From assembly GCF_000559085.1 (NCBI RefSeq), contig NZ_JALN02000001.1, forward strand, positions 3,844,001 through 3,908,000: a stretch of DNA of 64,000 nucleotides, written 5' to 3'. Within the stretch, counting starts at the first letter, position 1; the number at the start of each line of letters is the position of its first letter. Positions 26,445-36,014 of the stretch are shown in pieces. A program made the translations under genes and the position numbers. The notes under the pieces are model-generated. The model saw nothing but the letters and a program-made list of their open reading frames with translations. It was not told the origin of the DNA and ran no database searches. This DNA is from Mycolicibacterium aromaticivorans JS19b1 = JCM 16368 (GTDB taxonomy: Bacteria; Actinomycetota; Actinomycetes; Mycobacteriales; Mycobacteriaceae).

Positions 26445-27647
26445 GTGCTCATAGACGTCACCGCCGACGTTGATCTCACCGACGGCCGGTTCTACGCCGG
26501 CGGCGCGGTCCGCGAGGCGTATCGCTGGATGCGCACCCACCAGCCGGTCTTCCGCGACCGTAACGGCCTGGCCGCCGCCGCGACCTATCGCGCGGTGATC
26601 GACGCCGAGCGGCAGCCGGAACTGTTCTCCAACGCGGGCGGGATCCGCCCGACGACTCCGCCGCTGCCGCACATGATCGACATGGACGACCCGCAGCATC
26701 TGTTACGGCGCAAGCTGGTCAATGCCGGCTTCACCCGCAAGCGGGTGCGGGACAGAACGAAATCCATTGACGCGCTGTGCGATGCGTTGATCGACGCGGT
26801 GTGCGAACGCGGCTCGTGCGACTTCGTCCGCGACTTGGCCGCGCCGCTGCCGATGGCCGTCATCGGCGACATGCTCGGCGTGGCCCCCGAAGACCGCGAC
26901 ACCCTGCTGGCATGGTCCGACGACATGGTGGTGGCGCTGAGCTCGGTGGCCACCGAGGAGTCGCTGCTGGCCGCGGCCACCGCACTGACCGCCTACAACG
27001 AGTTCATGGCCGGCTTCGTCGCGCAGCGCAGGCGCGAACCCGCGGACGATCTCGTCAGCGTCCTGATCGCCGCCGACGTCGACGGTCAGCGGCTCACCGA
27101 CGAGCAGATCTACGCCGAGACGCTGCTGATCCTGATCGGCGGCGACGAGACCACGCGGCACACGCTGTCCGGCGGAACCGCCGAACTGAGCCGCCACCCC
27201 GAGCAGTGGCATGCGGTGCGCGACGACCCCGACCTGTTGCCCGGGGCGGTCGAGGAGATGCTGCGCTGGACCTCGCCGATCAAGAACATGTGCCGAACAC
27301 TGACCGCCGACACCGACTTTCACGGCACGGCGCTGCACCAGGGCGAGAAGATCCTGCTGCTGTTCGAATCGGCCAACTTCGACGAGACGGTCTTCGGTGA
27401 TCCGGACGTCTTCCGCATCGACCGCAATCCCAACAACCACGTCAGCTTCGGCTTCGGCACCCACTTCTGCCTGGGCAACCAGCTGGCCCGCCTGGAGCTG
27501 ACGGCGATGACCCGCCGGGTACTGGCTCGGCTACCGGATCTGCGACTGGCCGACGGCGCGGAGTTGCCGCTGCGGCCGGCCAACTTCGTCAGCGGGCTGG
27601 AGGCCATGCCCGTCGAATTCACGCCGACCGCACCGGTTTCGCGCTGA
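26445..27647 (+). CDS. cyp142: Cytochrome P450 CYP142 (cholesterol 26/27-hydroxylase)
   Basis: A 400-residue P450 clearly of the CYP142 family: DLTDGRFYAGG, AYRWMR-x-QPVFRDRNGLAAA, FSNAGGIRP and MIDMDDPQHLLRRKLVNAGFTRKRV all match M. tuberculosis CYP142A1. The I-helix GGDETTRHT, the ExxR helix and the haem loop FGFGTHFCLGN with ligand Cys342 are intact. The enzyme oxidises the terminal methyl of the cholesterol side chain using ferredoxin electrons. In M. tuberculosis it lies in the cholesterol regulon (Rv3518c); here it sits alone next to mutT2, with its own leaderless promoter. Confidence 0.93.
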   Translation: MLIDVTADVDLTDGRFYAGGAVREAYRWMRTHQPVFRDRNGLAAAATYRAVIDAERQPELFSNAGGIRPTTPPLPHMIDMDDPQHLLRRKLVNAGFTRKRVRDRTKSIDALCDALIDAVCERGSCDFVRDLAAPLPMAVIGDMLGVAPEDRDTLLAWSDDMVVALSSVATEESLLAAATALTAYNEFMAGFVAQRRREPADDLVSVLIAADVDGQRLTDEQIYAETLLILIGGDETTRHTLSGGTAELSRHPEQWHAVRDDPDLLPGAVEEMLRWTSPIKNMCRTLTADTDFHGTALHQGEKILLLFESANFDETVFGDPDVFRIDRNPNNHVSFGFGTHFCLGNQLARLELTAMTRRVLARLPDLRLADGAELPLRPANFVSGLEAMPVEFTPTAPVSR

Positions 27648-27701
27648 GGACTGCGGCGCAGCACCGCCGTGCGGGCGCGTCATGCTGCTCCTGTCCGGCT
27701 C

Positions 27702-27974
27702 CTAGTACTTGAGGGCGTCACCCGCGACCCGCACATCGGCGAACTGTCGCGGGTGATGCGCGGCGTGCACCGGGTGCATGAGCACGGGGTGGCGGCAGTG
27801 CGGGCACGTCTCCGGCTGGCGGCGATCCGACGAGACCGTCAGGTGACGGCAACCCGCACACCGGACGACGTACGCCGCGCCGATCCAGTTGAGCAGCCCG
27901 AGATAGATGGCGGCGGTGGCCGCGGTGCCGAGCACCACGATGAGGGCAACGGTGAGAACTTCGTAGACCGTCAT
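27702..27974 (-). CDS. Small membrane protein with zinc ribbon
   Basis: A 90-residue protein with one N-terminal membrane helix (about residues 4-32) followed by a zinc-ribbon-like motif, CAGC then CPHC about 16 residues later, and a His-rich stretch HPVHAAHHP. The function is unknown. ATG 27974 was chosen because AAAGGAGG lies at the ideal spacing upstream; a longer in-frame start at 28001 has no such site. Confidence 0.65.
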   Translation of the reverse strand: MTVYEVLTVALIVVLGTAATAAIYLGLLNWIGAAYVVRCAGCRHLTVSSDRRQPETCPHCRHPVLMHPVHAAHHPRQFADVRVAGDALKY

Positions 27975-28049
27975 GTCCGAACCTCCTTTGACGGTATGCA
28001 TTCACGGTAACTCCGACGAGTTTGCGAATGATGTGGAAAGCCTGTTGGA

Positions 28050-28676
28050 ATGCCGTGCGTGGGGACGCTGGCGACACTTTCGCGGCAATGCTGGCTGTTC
28101 GCGGTGGGCTCGGCCTTCTTCGCCGCGGCGACCGTCCCCGGTTTCCCCTCGATCGCCGGTGCGGGTGCCGCCAACTGGCTCTGCTTCATCGGCTCCTGGT
28201 TCTTCACCGCTGCGGCCTGGATGCAACTGGTGCTCGCAACGCCGCCCTGGAAGATCGAATGGCTCTCGGCGGCAATCCAATTCGCGGGCACTGTGCTGTT
28301 CAACATCAGTACCGGTGCCGCGGTATGGGCGCACGCGACCGGAGTGCGCCGCCACTACGTATGGACGCCGGACGCGTTGGGGTCGGTCGCCTTCCTGGTG
28401 AGCGCGGCGCTCGGGGTGGCCGCCGCCACTATCGCGGTGGGGCTGATCGCGCTCGGGTCGCGCGACTGGCAGGCGGAGTGGATCAACATGGTCGGCTCGA
28501 TCGCGTTCGGGGTCTCCGCGGTGGGTGCATTCGTGCGGCGAACCGGAATCACCGAGGACGCGCTGGTAGCGAACCTGGGAACCTTCTTCGGAGCGCTGTG
28601 CTTCCTCGGCGCGGCGCTGCTGGTGCTTCCTCGTTTTCGCAAAAGGGCACCTGCGCTGCGAGAATCAGGGCCGTGA
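28050..28676 (+). CDS. Multi-pass membrane protein of unknown function
   Basis: A 208-residue protein with about six membrane helices (approximately 12-34, 42-63, 70-94, 108-136, 143-163 and 178-197) and no recognised family motif. The TGA stop overlaps the GTG start of typA (GTGA at 28673-28676), so translation is coupled to typA. In M. tuberculosis the corresponding place upstream of typA holds narGHJI, which is not present here. Confidence 0.7.
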   Translation: MPCVGTLATLSRQCWLFAVGSAFFAAATVPGFPSIAGAGAANWLCFIGSWFFTAAAWMQLVLATPPWKIEWLSAAIQFAGTVLFNISTGAAVWAHATGVRRHYVWTPDALGSVAFLVSAALGVAAATIAVGLIALGSRDWQAEWINMVGSIAFGVSAVGAFVRRTGITEDALVANLGTFFGALCFLGAALLVLPRFRKRAPALRESGP

Positions 28677-30571
28677 ACAACCGAGACTTCCGCAATGTCG
28701 CCATCGTGGCGCACGTCGACCACGGCAAGACCACCCTGGTGGACGCCATGTTGCGGCAGTCCGGCGCCCTTACCCACCGTGGTGACGACACCATCGAACG
28801 GCTGATGGATTCCGGTGACCTGGAGAAGGAAAAGGGCATCACGATCCTGGCGAAAAACACCGCCGTGCATCGTCATAACCCCGACGGTTCGATGACAGTG
28901 ATCAACGTCATAGACACCCCCGGTCACGCCGACTTCGGCGGTGAGGTGGAACGCGGCCTGTCCATGGTCGACGGTGTGCTGTTGCTGGTGGACGCCTCCG
29001 AGGGTCCGCTGCCGCAGACCCGGTTCGTGCTGCGCAAGGCGCTGGCGGCACACCTGCCGGTGATCCTTGTGGTCAACAAGACCGACCGCCCCGACGCCCG
29101 GATCGCCGAGGTCGTCGAGGAAAGCCACGATCTGCTGCTCGACGTCGCGTCCGATCTCGACGAGGAAGCCCAGGCGGCCGCCGAGAAGGCACTGGACCTG
29201 CCGACGCTGTACGCCTCGGGACGGGCAGGCATCGCCAGCACCACCCAGCCCGCCAACGGGGAGAACCCTGACGGCGAGAACCTCGATCCGCTGTTCGACG
29301 TCCTGCTCGAGCACATTCCGCCGCCGCAGGGCGATCCCGAAGCGCCGCTGCAGGCGCTGGTGACCAACCTGGACGCCTCGGCGTTCCTGGGCCGGCTCGC
29401 GCTGATCCGCATCTACAAAGGCCGCCTCAAGAAGGGCCAGCAGGTGGCCTGGATGCGGGAGGTCGACGGCCACCCGGTGATCACGAACGCCAAGATCACC
29501 GAGCTGCTCGTCACCGAGGGCGTCGAACGCACCCCGACCGAGGAAGCCGTCGCCGGCGATATCGTCGCGGTGGCCGGCATCCCGGAGATCATGATCGGCG
29601 ACACCCTGGCCGACCCCGACCACGCGCACGCGCTGCCGCGGATCACCGTCGACGAGCCGGCGATCTCGGTGACCATCGGCACCAACACCTCGCCGCTGGC
29701 GGGCAAGGTGTCCGGCCACAAACTCACAGCGCGAATGGTCAAGAGCCGCTTGGACTCCGAACTGGTCGGCAACGTCTCGATCAAGGTCGTCGACGTCGGC
29801 CGCCCGGATGCCTGGGAAGTGCAGGGCCGCGGTGAGCTGGCGCTGGCCGTCCTCGTGGAGCAGATGCGCCGCGAAGGATTCGAGTTGACCGTCGGCAAGC
29901 CGCAGGTGGTCACCCGCACCATCGACGGCAAGCTGCACGAGCCGTTCGAGGCGATGACCATCGACTGCCCCGAGGAGTTCGTCGGCGCGATCACCCAGCT
30001 GATGGCCGGCCGCAAGGGTCGGATGGAAGAGATGGCCAACCACGCGGCGGGATGGGTGCGGATGGACTTCATCGTTCCCAGCCGCGGCCTGATCGGATTC
30101 CGCACCGACTTCCTGACGCTGACCCGCGGCACCGGAATCGCCAACGCGGTGTTCGACGGATACCGGCCGTGGGCCGGGGAGATCCGGGCCCGGCACACCG
30201 GTTCGCTGGTGAGTGACCGCTCCGGCCAGATCACCCCGTTCGCGATGATCCAACTCGCCGACCGTGGGCAGTTCTTCGTCGAGCCCGGGCAGGAGACCTA
30301 CGAGGGCCAGGTCGTCGGAATCAACCCGCGCGCCGAGGACCTCGACATCAACATCACCCGCGAGAAGAAGCTCACCAATATGCGGTCCTCCACCGCTGAC
30401 GTGATGGAGACGCTGGCCCGGCCGCTGGAACTCGGTCTCGAGCAAGCCATGGAGTTCTGCGCCGAGGACGAGTGCGTCGAGGTGACGCCGGAGATCGTGC
30501 GGGTGCGCAAGGTCGAGCTGGATGCCACCAGCCGGGCGCGGGCGAAGTCCCGGGCCAAGGCCAGGGGCTGA
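28673..30571 (+). CDS. typA: Ribosome-associated GTPase TypA/BipA
   Basis: A 632-residue translational GTPase. The G1 loop AHVDHGKT (residues 13-20), switch region [14 protein letters not shown]3 [21 protein letters not shown] and G4 NKTDRPDA are intact, followed by domain 2, an EF-G-like domain and the BipA-specific C-terminal domain ([29 protein letters not shown]). BipA helps ribosome assembly and stress translation. The true start is GTG 28673, immediately before [17 protein letters not shown]; upstream in-frame sequence belongs to the shadow of the membrane gene. Rv1165 ortholog. Confidence 0.95.
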   Translation: MNNRDFRNVAIVAHVDHGKTTLVDAMLRQSGALTHRGDDTIERLMDSGDLEKEKGITILAKNTAVHRHNPDGSMTVINVIDTPGHADFGGEVERGLSMVDGVLLLVDASEGPLPQTRFVLRKALAAHLPVILVVNKTDRPDARIAEVVEESHDLLLDVASDLDEEAQAAAEKALDLPTLYASGRAGIASTTQPANGENPDGENLDPLFDVLLEHIPPPQGDPEAPLQALVTNLDASAFLGRLALIRIYKGRLKKGQQVAWMREVDGHPVITNAKITELLVTEGVERTPTEEAVAGDIVAVAGIPEIMIGDTLADPDHAHALPRITVDEPAISVTIGTNTSPLAGKVSGHKLTARMVKSRLDSELVGNVSIKVVDVGRPDAWEVQGRGELALAVLVEQMRREGFELTVGKPQVVTRTIDGKLHEPFEAMTIDCPEEFVGAITQLMAGRKGRMEEMANHAAGWVRMDFIVPSRGLIGFRTDFLTLTRGTGIANAVFDGYRPWAGEIRARHTGSLVSDRSGQITPFAMIQLADRGQFFVEPGQETYEGQVVGINPRAEDLDINITREKKLTNMRSSTADVMETLARPLELGLEQAMEFCAEDECVEVTPEIVRVRKVELDATSRARAKSRAKARG

Positions 30572-30586
30572 CCTGCGACCTATCGC

Positions 30587-30592
30587 TACTCT
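30587..30592 (+). promoter_or_regulatory. Leaderless -10 TACTCT for lpqW
   Basis: TACTCT lies exactly 7 bases before GTG 30600, between the typA stop and lpqW. Confidence 0.6.
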
Positions 30593-30599
30593 GAGGGGC

Positions 30600-32537
30600 G
30601 TGCCGACCGGACCGCGCAGCCTTCAAGTCCTGGCTGTGCTGCTGTCCGTGCTGGTCACGGCCGCCTGCACGGTGAGCCCGCCACCGGCTCCGCAGAGCAC
30701 CGAAACGACGAACGTGCCCCCGCCGCCACCGGCCCGGCCCACCCAGATCATCATGGGCATCGACTCGATCGGCGCCGGGTTCAACCCGCACCTGCTCTCT
30801 GACCAGTCGCCGGTGAACGCCGCGATCAGTGCGCTGGTTCTGCCCAGTTCGTTTCGCCCGGTCCCGGATCCGGCGACGCCGACCGGCTCCCGCTGGGAGA
30901 TGGACCCGACGCTGCTGGTCTCGGCCCAGGTGACCAACCAGAACCCGTTCACCGTCACCTACAAGATCCGTCCCGAAGCGTCGTGGACCGACAACGCCCC
31001 GATCGCCGCCGACGACTTCTGGTACTTGTGGCGCCAGATGGTCAGCCAGCCCGGCGTTGTCGACCCCGCGGGCTACGACCTGATCACCGGCGTCCAGTCG
31101 ATCGAGGGTGGGAAGACCGCGGTGGTGACGTTCGCGCAGCCGTACCCGGCATGGCGGGAGCTGTTCAACGACCTGCTGCCCGCGCACATCGTCAAGGATG
31201 TGCCGGGCGGGTTCCCGGCCGGCCTGGCCCGTGCGATGCCGGTGACCGCCGGCCAGTTCCGGGTGGACAACATCGACCCCCAGCGCGACGAGATCCTGCT
31301 GGCCCGCAACGACCGATTCTGGGGACCACCGGCGCACCCCGACCAGATCCTGTTCCGCCGCGCCGGCGCGCCTGCCGCGCTGGCGGATTCGATCCGCAAC
31401 GGGGACACCCAGGTGGCGCAGGTGCACGGTGGCGCCGCCGCGTTCGCCCAGCTGTCGGCCATCCCGGATGTGCGTACCGCGCGGATCGTCACTCCGCGGG
31501 TCATGCAGCTGACGTTGCGGGCGGGCGAGCCCAAACTGTCGGATCCGGCTGTGCGCAAAGCGATTCTGGGACTGCTGGACGTGGATCTGCTGGCCGCCGT
31601 CGGCGCCGGCAGCGACAACACCGTCACCCTGGCGCAGGCGCAGGTACGTTCGCCGAGTGATCCGGGCTACGTGCCCACCGCGCCGCCGGCACTGGGCAAG
31701 CAACGGTCGCTGGAACTGCTCGAGCAGGTCGGCTTCCAGATCGACCGGACCCCGACCGAGTCGCCGGTGCCGTCGCCGCCGTCGGCCGGATCACGCACCG
31801 AGACCCCGCAGCCGGGCCCGCCGGAGATCACCCGCGGGAGGGTCAGCAAGGACGGCGAGATCCTGTCGCTCGTGATCGGCGTGGCCGCCAACGACCCGAC
31901 GGCGGTTGCGGTCGCCAATACCGCCGCCGACCAGTTGCGCAGTGTCGGCATCGCCGCGACGGTGCTGGCGCTCGATCCGCCGGTGCTCTATGGGGACGCG
32001 CTGGTGAACAACCGCGTCGACGCCATCGTCGGCTGGCACGCCGCGGGCGGTGACCTGGCCACATCGCTGGCCTCGCGCTACGGCTGCCCGGCCTTGGAGG
32101 CCACATCCGTTCTGACGGCGGCTCCGACCACCACGGCGGCTCCGACCACCACGGCGGCTCCGACCAGCACGACCGCAAGCCCGTCGTCGACGCCCTCGGC
32201 CGGCCCGCCGTCCGCCGCTACCACCACCACCGCGCCGACGAGCCCGCCGCCGGCCCCCGAGTCGGGTGCGCTGGTGCAGGCACCGTCGAACCTGACCGGG
32301 ATCTGTGATCGCAGCATTCAGCCCAATATCGAAGCGGCTCTTGATGGTTCGGCCAAGATCGACGACGTCATCAACCTGGTCGAGCCGCGGCTGTGGAACA
32401 TGTCGACTGTCTTGCCGATCCTGCAGGACACCACGATCGTCGCGGTGGGCCCGAGCGTGCAGAACGTCAGCCTCAGCGGAGCGGTGCCGGTCGGCATCGT
32501 CGGTGACGCCGGCCGATGGGCGAAAGCAACGCAGTAG
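30600..32537 (+). CDS. lpqW: Lipoprotein LpqW, PIM/LAM biosynthesis regulator
   Basis: A 645-residue substrate-binding-protein-like lipoprotein (SBP_bac_5/OppA fold). A signal peptide ends in the lipobox VTAAC (Cys23) and is followed by a Pro-rich linker and then the binding-protein core ([36 protein letters not shown]). LpqW channels phosphatidylinositol mannosides towards LM/LAM and is linked genetically to PimE, also in this window. An Ala/Pro/Thr/Ser linker (about residues 505-565), partly built from 18-bp DNA repeats, interrupts the C-terminal lobe. GTG 30600 is chosen by signal-peptide position and -10 spacing. Rv1166 ortholog. Confidence 0.92.
   Translation: MPTGPRSLQVLAVLLSVLVTAACTVSPPPAPQSTETTNVPPPPPARPTQIIMGIDSIGAGFNPHLLSDQSPVNAAISALVLPSSFRPVPDPATPTGSRWEMDPTLLVSAQVTNQNPFTVTYKIRPEASWTDNAPIAADDFWYLWRQMVSQPGVVDPAGYDLITGVQSIEGGKTAVVTFAQPYPAWRELFNDLLPAHIVKDVPGGFPAGLARAMPVTAGQFRVDNIDPQRDEILLARNDRFWGPPAHPDQILFRRAGAPAALADSIRNGDTQVAQVHGGAAAFAQLSAIPDVRTARIVTPRVMQLTLRAGEPKLSDPAVRKAILGLLDVDLLAAVGAGSDNTVTLAQAQVRSPSDPGYVPTAPPALGKQRSLELLEQVGFQIDRTPTESPVPSPPSAGSRTETPQPGPPEITRGRVSKDGEILSLVIGVAANDPTAVAVANTAADQLRSVGIAATVLALDPPVLYGDALVNNRVDAIVGWHAAGGDLATSLASRYGCPALEATSVLTAAPTTTAAPTTTAAPTSTTASPSSTPSAGPPSAATTTTAPTSPPPAPESGALVQAPSNLTGICDRSIQPNIEAALDGSAKIDDVINLVEPRLWNMSTVLPILQDTTIVAVGPSVQNVSLSGAVPVGIVGDAGRWAKATQ
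32115..32168 (+). repeat. 18-bp tandem repeat inside lpqW (3 copies)
   Basis: Three near-identical 18-bp units encode repeated APTTTA in the LpqW linker. In-frame repeats of this type can vary in copy number by slippage. Confidence 0.8.
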
Positions 32538-32554
32538 GCCGCTGTGCAGTACTC

Positions 32555-33511
32555 CTACGGGGCCGAGGCGGCCTTGTGCGCGCGCTGGGAACCGGCGACT
32601 CCGCCCTTCTTGGCGGTGGAGGGGCCGGTATCGGCGGCCTTGGCGAGGCTGGTCTTCGACGAACTGGCTGCCGTGGCCGGACGCAGTGCCGCGCCGGCCT
32701 GCGGCGGCACGGTCGGAATCGGGCGGGTGGTCGCGCCGGGCCCGCCGATGAGGTCGGCGTAGATCGTCGTGCGGCCCTCGTTGATCTGGCTGACGAGGTC
32801 GGTGGAGGCGGTGGTGACCGCGTTCTGGATCGGGACTCGACCGGCGGCGAACGCGGCCGCGACGTCACCGGTCTGGGCCAGCGTTCCGGCGAAAACCGTC
32901 GTCCCTTTGACCGCGCCGGCCAGCACCGTCAGCGGGCCGGTCACGAACGCCTGGGCGGCGATGTTGACTCCTGACTCGACAGCGTGGTTGTAGGCGGCGA
33001 ACGCCCGGTCCAGGGTTGCCTGCAGCGCGAATCCGCCGGACGGAGTGCGCGGCGCGAGCAGCAGGCTGAAGGTGTTGGCGATCGGCACCTGAACCGCGAG
33101 CAGCGCGGCGCCGAGCGCTTGGGCGACATCGCGACCGGCCTGCAGTGCGCCGATGAACGCGACCGGGCTGCTGATCAGCCCGTTGCCGAGGCCGACCAGC
33201 CCCCACCCGGTGAACGGCGCGTACGTCGGGTCGGGCGCCGGGGTGTTCGGTCCCAGGCAGTACGTGGCGCACTGCTGGGTGCTGCCGACCAGGATCGGCG
33301 TCGCGGCGAGGATGTCACCGAGCAGGTTGATGCCAATCTGGTACGGGATTGCGCCGAGAGCCGGGACGGACACGTCGGTGAGCTGGATTCGGGGCAGCTG
33401 CACAGAGGCGACGGGCGCGCTGTGGCTGAGGATCAGCGGACTGACGGCGATGACGCCGGCCCCCACGACCGCGATGCTGGTCCGATAGAGCGAGTTGACA
33501 GCAGCAGGCAT
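32555..33511 (-). CDS. Exported Ala-rich protein, paralogue family member 1
   Basis: A 318-residue protein with an N-terminal signal/anchor (NSLYRTSIAVVGAGVIAVSPL), then a mature region with LPRIQLTDVSVPALG, a Cys pair (QQCATYCLG) and Ala/Val-rich amphipathic helices, and a Lys/Ser/Ala-rich C-terminal tail (SSKTSLAKAADTGPSTAKKG). No known domain. Two other genes here (33640-34704 and 38563-39507) share this plan of signal, helical body and Ser/Lys tail. It may be cell-wall associated, which is inferred from the export signal and basic tail. It is convergent with lpqW across 17 bp. Confidence 0.75.
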   Translation of the reverse strand: MPAAVNSLYRTSIAVVGAGVIAVSPLILSHSAPVASVQLPRIQLTDVSVPALGAIPYQIGINLLGDILAATPILVGSTQQCATYCLGPNTPAPDPTYAPFTGWGLVGLGNGLISSPVAFIGALQAGRDVAQALGAALLAVQVPIANTFSLLLAPRTPSGGFALQATLDRAFAAYNHAVESGVNIAAQAFVTGPLTVLAGAVKGTTVFAGTLAQTGDVAAAFAAGRVPIQNAVTTASTDLVSQINEGRTTIYADLIGGPGATTRPIPTVPPQAGAALRPATAASSSKTSLAKAADTGPSTAKKGGVAGSQRAHKAASAP

Positions 33512-33639
33512 TTCTGGCTCCTAGGCCGAGGTGTACCGACCAGGCGAAACTTACCTGACAGCAAACTGAGAAGCGGCGAGTTGGCAGAAGTCGCGGACAG
33601 TGCTTGAGCGGTCAATCAGTTCGGCCGGCGTGCACGGCG

Positions 33640-34704
33640 TCAGCCGTTCGACGAGCCGGCGCCGGAGGAACTGGACGAAGAGTTCTTCGAGCTCCGGGCC
33701 GACCCAGCCGTCGAGTGCGTTGTCGTCCCCGTCGTCGTCCCTGTTGTCGTCCCCGTCGTCGCCTTGCTGTCACTGCCGACCTTCGTCGGAGTTGTCGCGT
33801 CGGTGCCCGAGTTGCTGGAGTTGGTCGACTTGGTGGTGGTGGGCCGCAGGCTGGCTGCCGTCGGCGTGGTTTCCGGTTTGCGAGCGGAGCCGGCCTTGTT
33901 GTTCTGGCTGGACGGCGCCGTTGTCGCGGTATCGGTGGCCGGCTCGCTGGGGGCCGGATTGGCCTCCGTCCCGGCGCCGGCGGTGGCCGCTGCGACCAGA
34001 TTCTTGAGCGCGGTGGGCGGCGGGATGGCCGGAGGGCGACGTCCGTACAGAACGTCCCTGATGCCGTCGAGAATGATCAGCCCCGGGCCCCAGAATGCGC
34101 GGATGGCCGCCTTGACGGTGTCCAGGGCGCCGGCGATGTCGCCGTTGAGCAGATCGAGGGCAGCGGTCACGACGAATTGCGGGACGCGGATGATCACCGC
34201 CACCACGGCGTAGGCCGCCTCGACGACTTTTCCGCCAAGATATGAGGTGTCCAAGACCAGGCCGTTGAGCGCCTGCACCACGTCGGAACTGACGACTGAC
34301 GTGACAAATCCCGTGGTGAATGGGGCAGGAGTGGCGTTTGGCGACTCGACGAAGCCGGAACCTATCGGGTCGGGCCGATAAGCAGTTTGCTCGGGGAGCG
34401 CCGCGGCCGTCGACGGCTCGGGGTTGATCGCCGAACTGACCTCGCGGCTGATGCGATCGGCGTCCGCGGCCAATGCGGCCAGGATCTGCGCGAGCGCAGG
34501 GCCGATGTCGGAACTCGGCAACTTCGGCGTCAGTGCGCTGAGCAGGGATTTATCGGAAGGGCTGAGCAGATCGGGACTGGTGGACAGCTGCGTGGTGGAG
34601 ATCTGCATGTCCCTGGATGGAGGCGCGAGGGGGTTGGCCACGACCACAGTCGCCGCCACGAGTGCCACCCCTGTAGTAAGGAATGGCCCCAACGCCCGTC
34701 GCAT
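33640..34704 (-). CDS. Exported Ala/Thr/Ser-rich protein, paralogue family member 2
   Basis: A 354-residue protein starting MRRALGPFLTTGVALVAATVVVANPLAPPSR (split here by position 20), a signal/anchor like that of its paralogues. A helical body follows (DIGPALAQILAALAADADRISREV; LDLLNGDIAGALDTVKAAIRAFWGPGL), then a long Thr/Ser/Gly tail with TTTG repeats and the motif STAGSARSSK shared with the 38563-39507 product. The function is unknown. GGGAGA precedes ATG 34704, and a -10 TATTCT lies at 34755-34760 (minus) in the AT-rich leader. Confidence 0.72.
   Translation of the reverse strand: MRRALGPFLTTGVALVAATVVVANPLAPPSRDMQISTTQLSTSPDLLSPSDKSLLSALTPKLPSSDIGPALAQILAALAADADRISREVSSAINPEPSTAAALPEQTAYRPDPIGSGFVESPNATPAPFTTGFVTSVVSSDVVQALNGLVLDTSYLGGKVVEAAYAVVAVIIRVPQFVVTAALDLLNGDIAGALDTVKAAIRAFWGPGLIILDGIRDVLYGRRPPAIPPPTALKNLVAAATAGAGTEANPAPSEPATDTATTAPSSQNNKAGSARKPETTPTAASLRPTTTKSTNSSNSGTDATTPTKVGSDSKATTGTTTGTTTGTTTHSTAGSARSSKNSSSSSSGAGSSNG
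33719..33761 (-). repeat. 12-bp tandem repeat encoding TTTG
   Basis: About 3.5 copies of a 12-bp unit within the 3-prime part of the exported-protein gene, coding for consecutive Thr-Thr-Thr-Gly blocks. Potentially length-variable. Confidence 0.75.
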
Positions 34705-34926
34705 GCCGTCTCCCTAATCCGTGTTTGCGGCACCGGCAAGGAGAACGATACCTGAGAATAGGCTGATAAGGGTAAAGACGCCGCCTGAGAATTTTTTTAA
34801 GCGAAAATTCCTGATTGCCGAGGTAGAGGCAGAAATTCCTTGTGAGCCAACCCAATTAGCACACCCCCTTACCTTAAGGGCGGCTGAGGAAATTTGCGTA
34901 CGCACAGACTGGCTAATTCTGGTGCG
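34705..34926. other. AT-rich intergenic segment (222 bp)
   Basis: Roughly half A/T, against about one third in the surrounding genes. It holds the -10 TATTCT (34755-34760, minus) for the exported-protein gene, a T7 run with flanking GAATTTT/AAAATTC arms near 34790-34811, CCTTAAGG near 34873-34880, and the perfect palindrome TGCGTACGCA (34895-34904). No convincing coding sequence was seen on either strand. The composition fits a Lsr2-bound regulatory region. Confidence 0.55.
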
Positions 34927-35982
34927 TCAGTCCGACGGTGTGCTCGATTTTTCGTAGACCAACCACCGCATCTCGATCGGGCGTTGATCGCGGGGAACGT
35001 CGAACACGTCCTGCCCGCTGACCCATTCGCCGTACCAGCTGGTCGGCGGCCACGTCCCGGCCGGCAGATGGTTTTTCTCGTAGTCGTAGACCGACACGTC
35101 CGACACCAGTGCCAGAGCAGACCCGGCCAGGGCCGCTGCCATCTGAGGTTGGGTGAAGATCGTCGTATAACACTGCTGGCCCAGCTGGAGTGCCCCGTCA
35201 TCCGGGGTGTAGTCGCGGTGTGCGACGAAAGCGTTGAACACCAGGCGACCGCCCGGGGCCAGGCAATGGGAGGCCAACTCGAAGACCCCGCGCAGCTGGT
35301 CCGTCGACCGGAAATCCGACACCACCTCCGACAGCAAAATCAGGCGGTAGTCGCGGCGCAGATCCTCCAGCGTTGCGAAGATGTCGCGCTCCAACACGCG
35401 GACCGGCAGCGACTCGCCCTGCGCGGCCGCCCGGATGCTCTCGGCGAACGACGCCGTCATCTCGACGGCGTCGACCTCATGGCCGCGCCGCGCCAGCGCC
35501 AGCGCGTTGCGTCCGGTGCCGGCACCCAGATCCAGGATCGGACACAAACGGGGATCGGCGGCTTCGCCGGCCAGCGCCAACACCCGCGCGTCGGGTTCTG
35601 ATCCGAACAACGGGGGTTCGCGGGTGGCGATCCAGTTCTCGTATGCACCTTCGACCGTCCACCAGCGGCTCTTGACGTGGTAGTTCAGCACCGTTCCGAC
35701 CGGGGCCGCATACGAGATGACGATCTCCGAGCGCGGTGACGCGCCGAACGCCTCGGTCAGCTGTTCGTGCAGGATGGCGCGCAGTTCGTCGATCTGCTCG
35801 GCGCTGAACTCGCTGCCCAACGCTGCGAACAGGGTGGCGCACATGGTCACGTACGCCTCGAGCAGGCCGGGCACGGCCGGCAGGCTGATCTCACCGGTGG
35901 CGACCGAACGCCGGAGCAGCCGACGTGTCATGGCGCTCTGGAGCGAGGGATCGGCGGTCGACGACAGCGGCACGTTCTCCAC
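34927..35982 (-). CDS. Class I SAM-dependent methyltransferase
   Basis: A 351-residue protein with an N-terminal helical domain (about 1-140) and a Rossmann methyltransferase core: motif I LDLGAGTGRNALALARRGHEVDAVE (near residue 158), LILLSEVVSDFRS (motif IV region) and LAPGGRLVFNAFVAH. The last part contains many aromatic residues (WPPTSWYGEWVSG). The substrate is unknown. GTG 35982 (ENVPLSSTADPS) is chosen as the first start after the gap to the clc gene; the same frame stays open far upstream only as a shadow of clc and mshB. Confidence 0.75.
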   Translation of the reverse strand: MENVPLSSTADPSLQSAMTRRLLRRSVATGEISLPAVPGLLEAYVTMCATLFAALGSEFSAEQIDELRAILHEQLTEAFGASPRSEIVISYAAPVGTVLNYHVKSRWWTVEGAYENWIATREPPLFGSEPDARVLALAGEAADPRLCPILDLGAGTGRNALALARRGHEVDAVEMTASFAESIRAAAQGESLPVRVLERDIFATLEDLRRDYRLILLSEVVSDFRSTDQLRGVFELASHCLAPGGRLVFNAFVAHRDYTPDDGALQLGQQCYTTIFTQPQMAAALAGSALALVSDVSVYDYEKNHLPAGTWPPTSWYGEWVSGQDVFDVPRDQRPIEMRWLVYEKSSTPSD

Positions 35983-36014
35983 CTGAGTTCTTCTACCCGA
36001 TCCGGCGGCGGTTG

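Noticed and set aside
28355..30445. A 696-codon minus-strand frame opposite typA
   Set aside because: It is antisense to the full-length, motif-complete TypA and has no recognisable fold.
34714..34957. Two short open frames (63 and 78 codons) in the AT-rich intergenic segment
   Set aside because: They overlap each other on opposite strands, lack ribosome sites and conserved features, and one runs into the methyltransferase gene.
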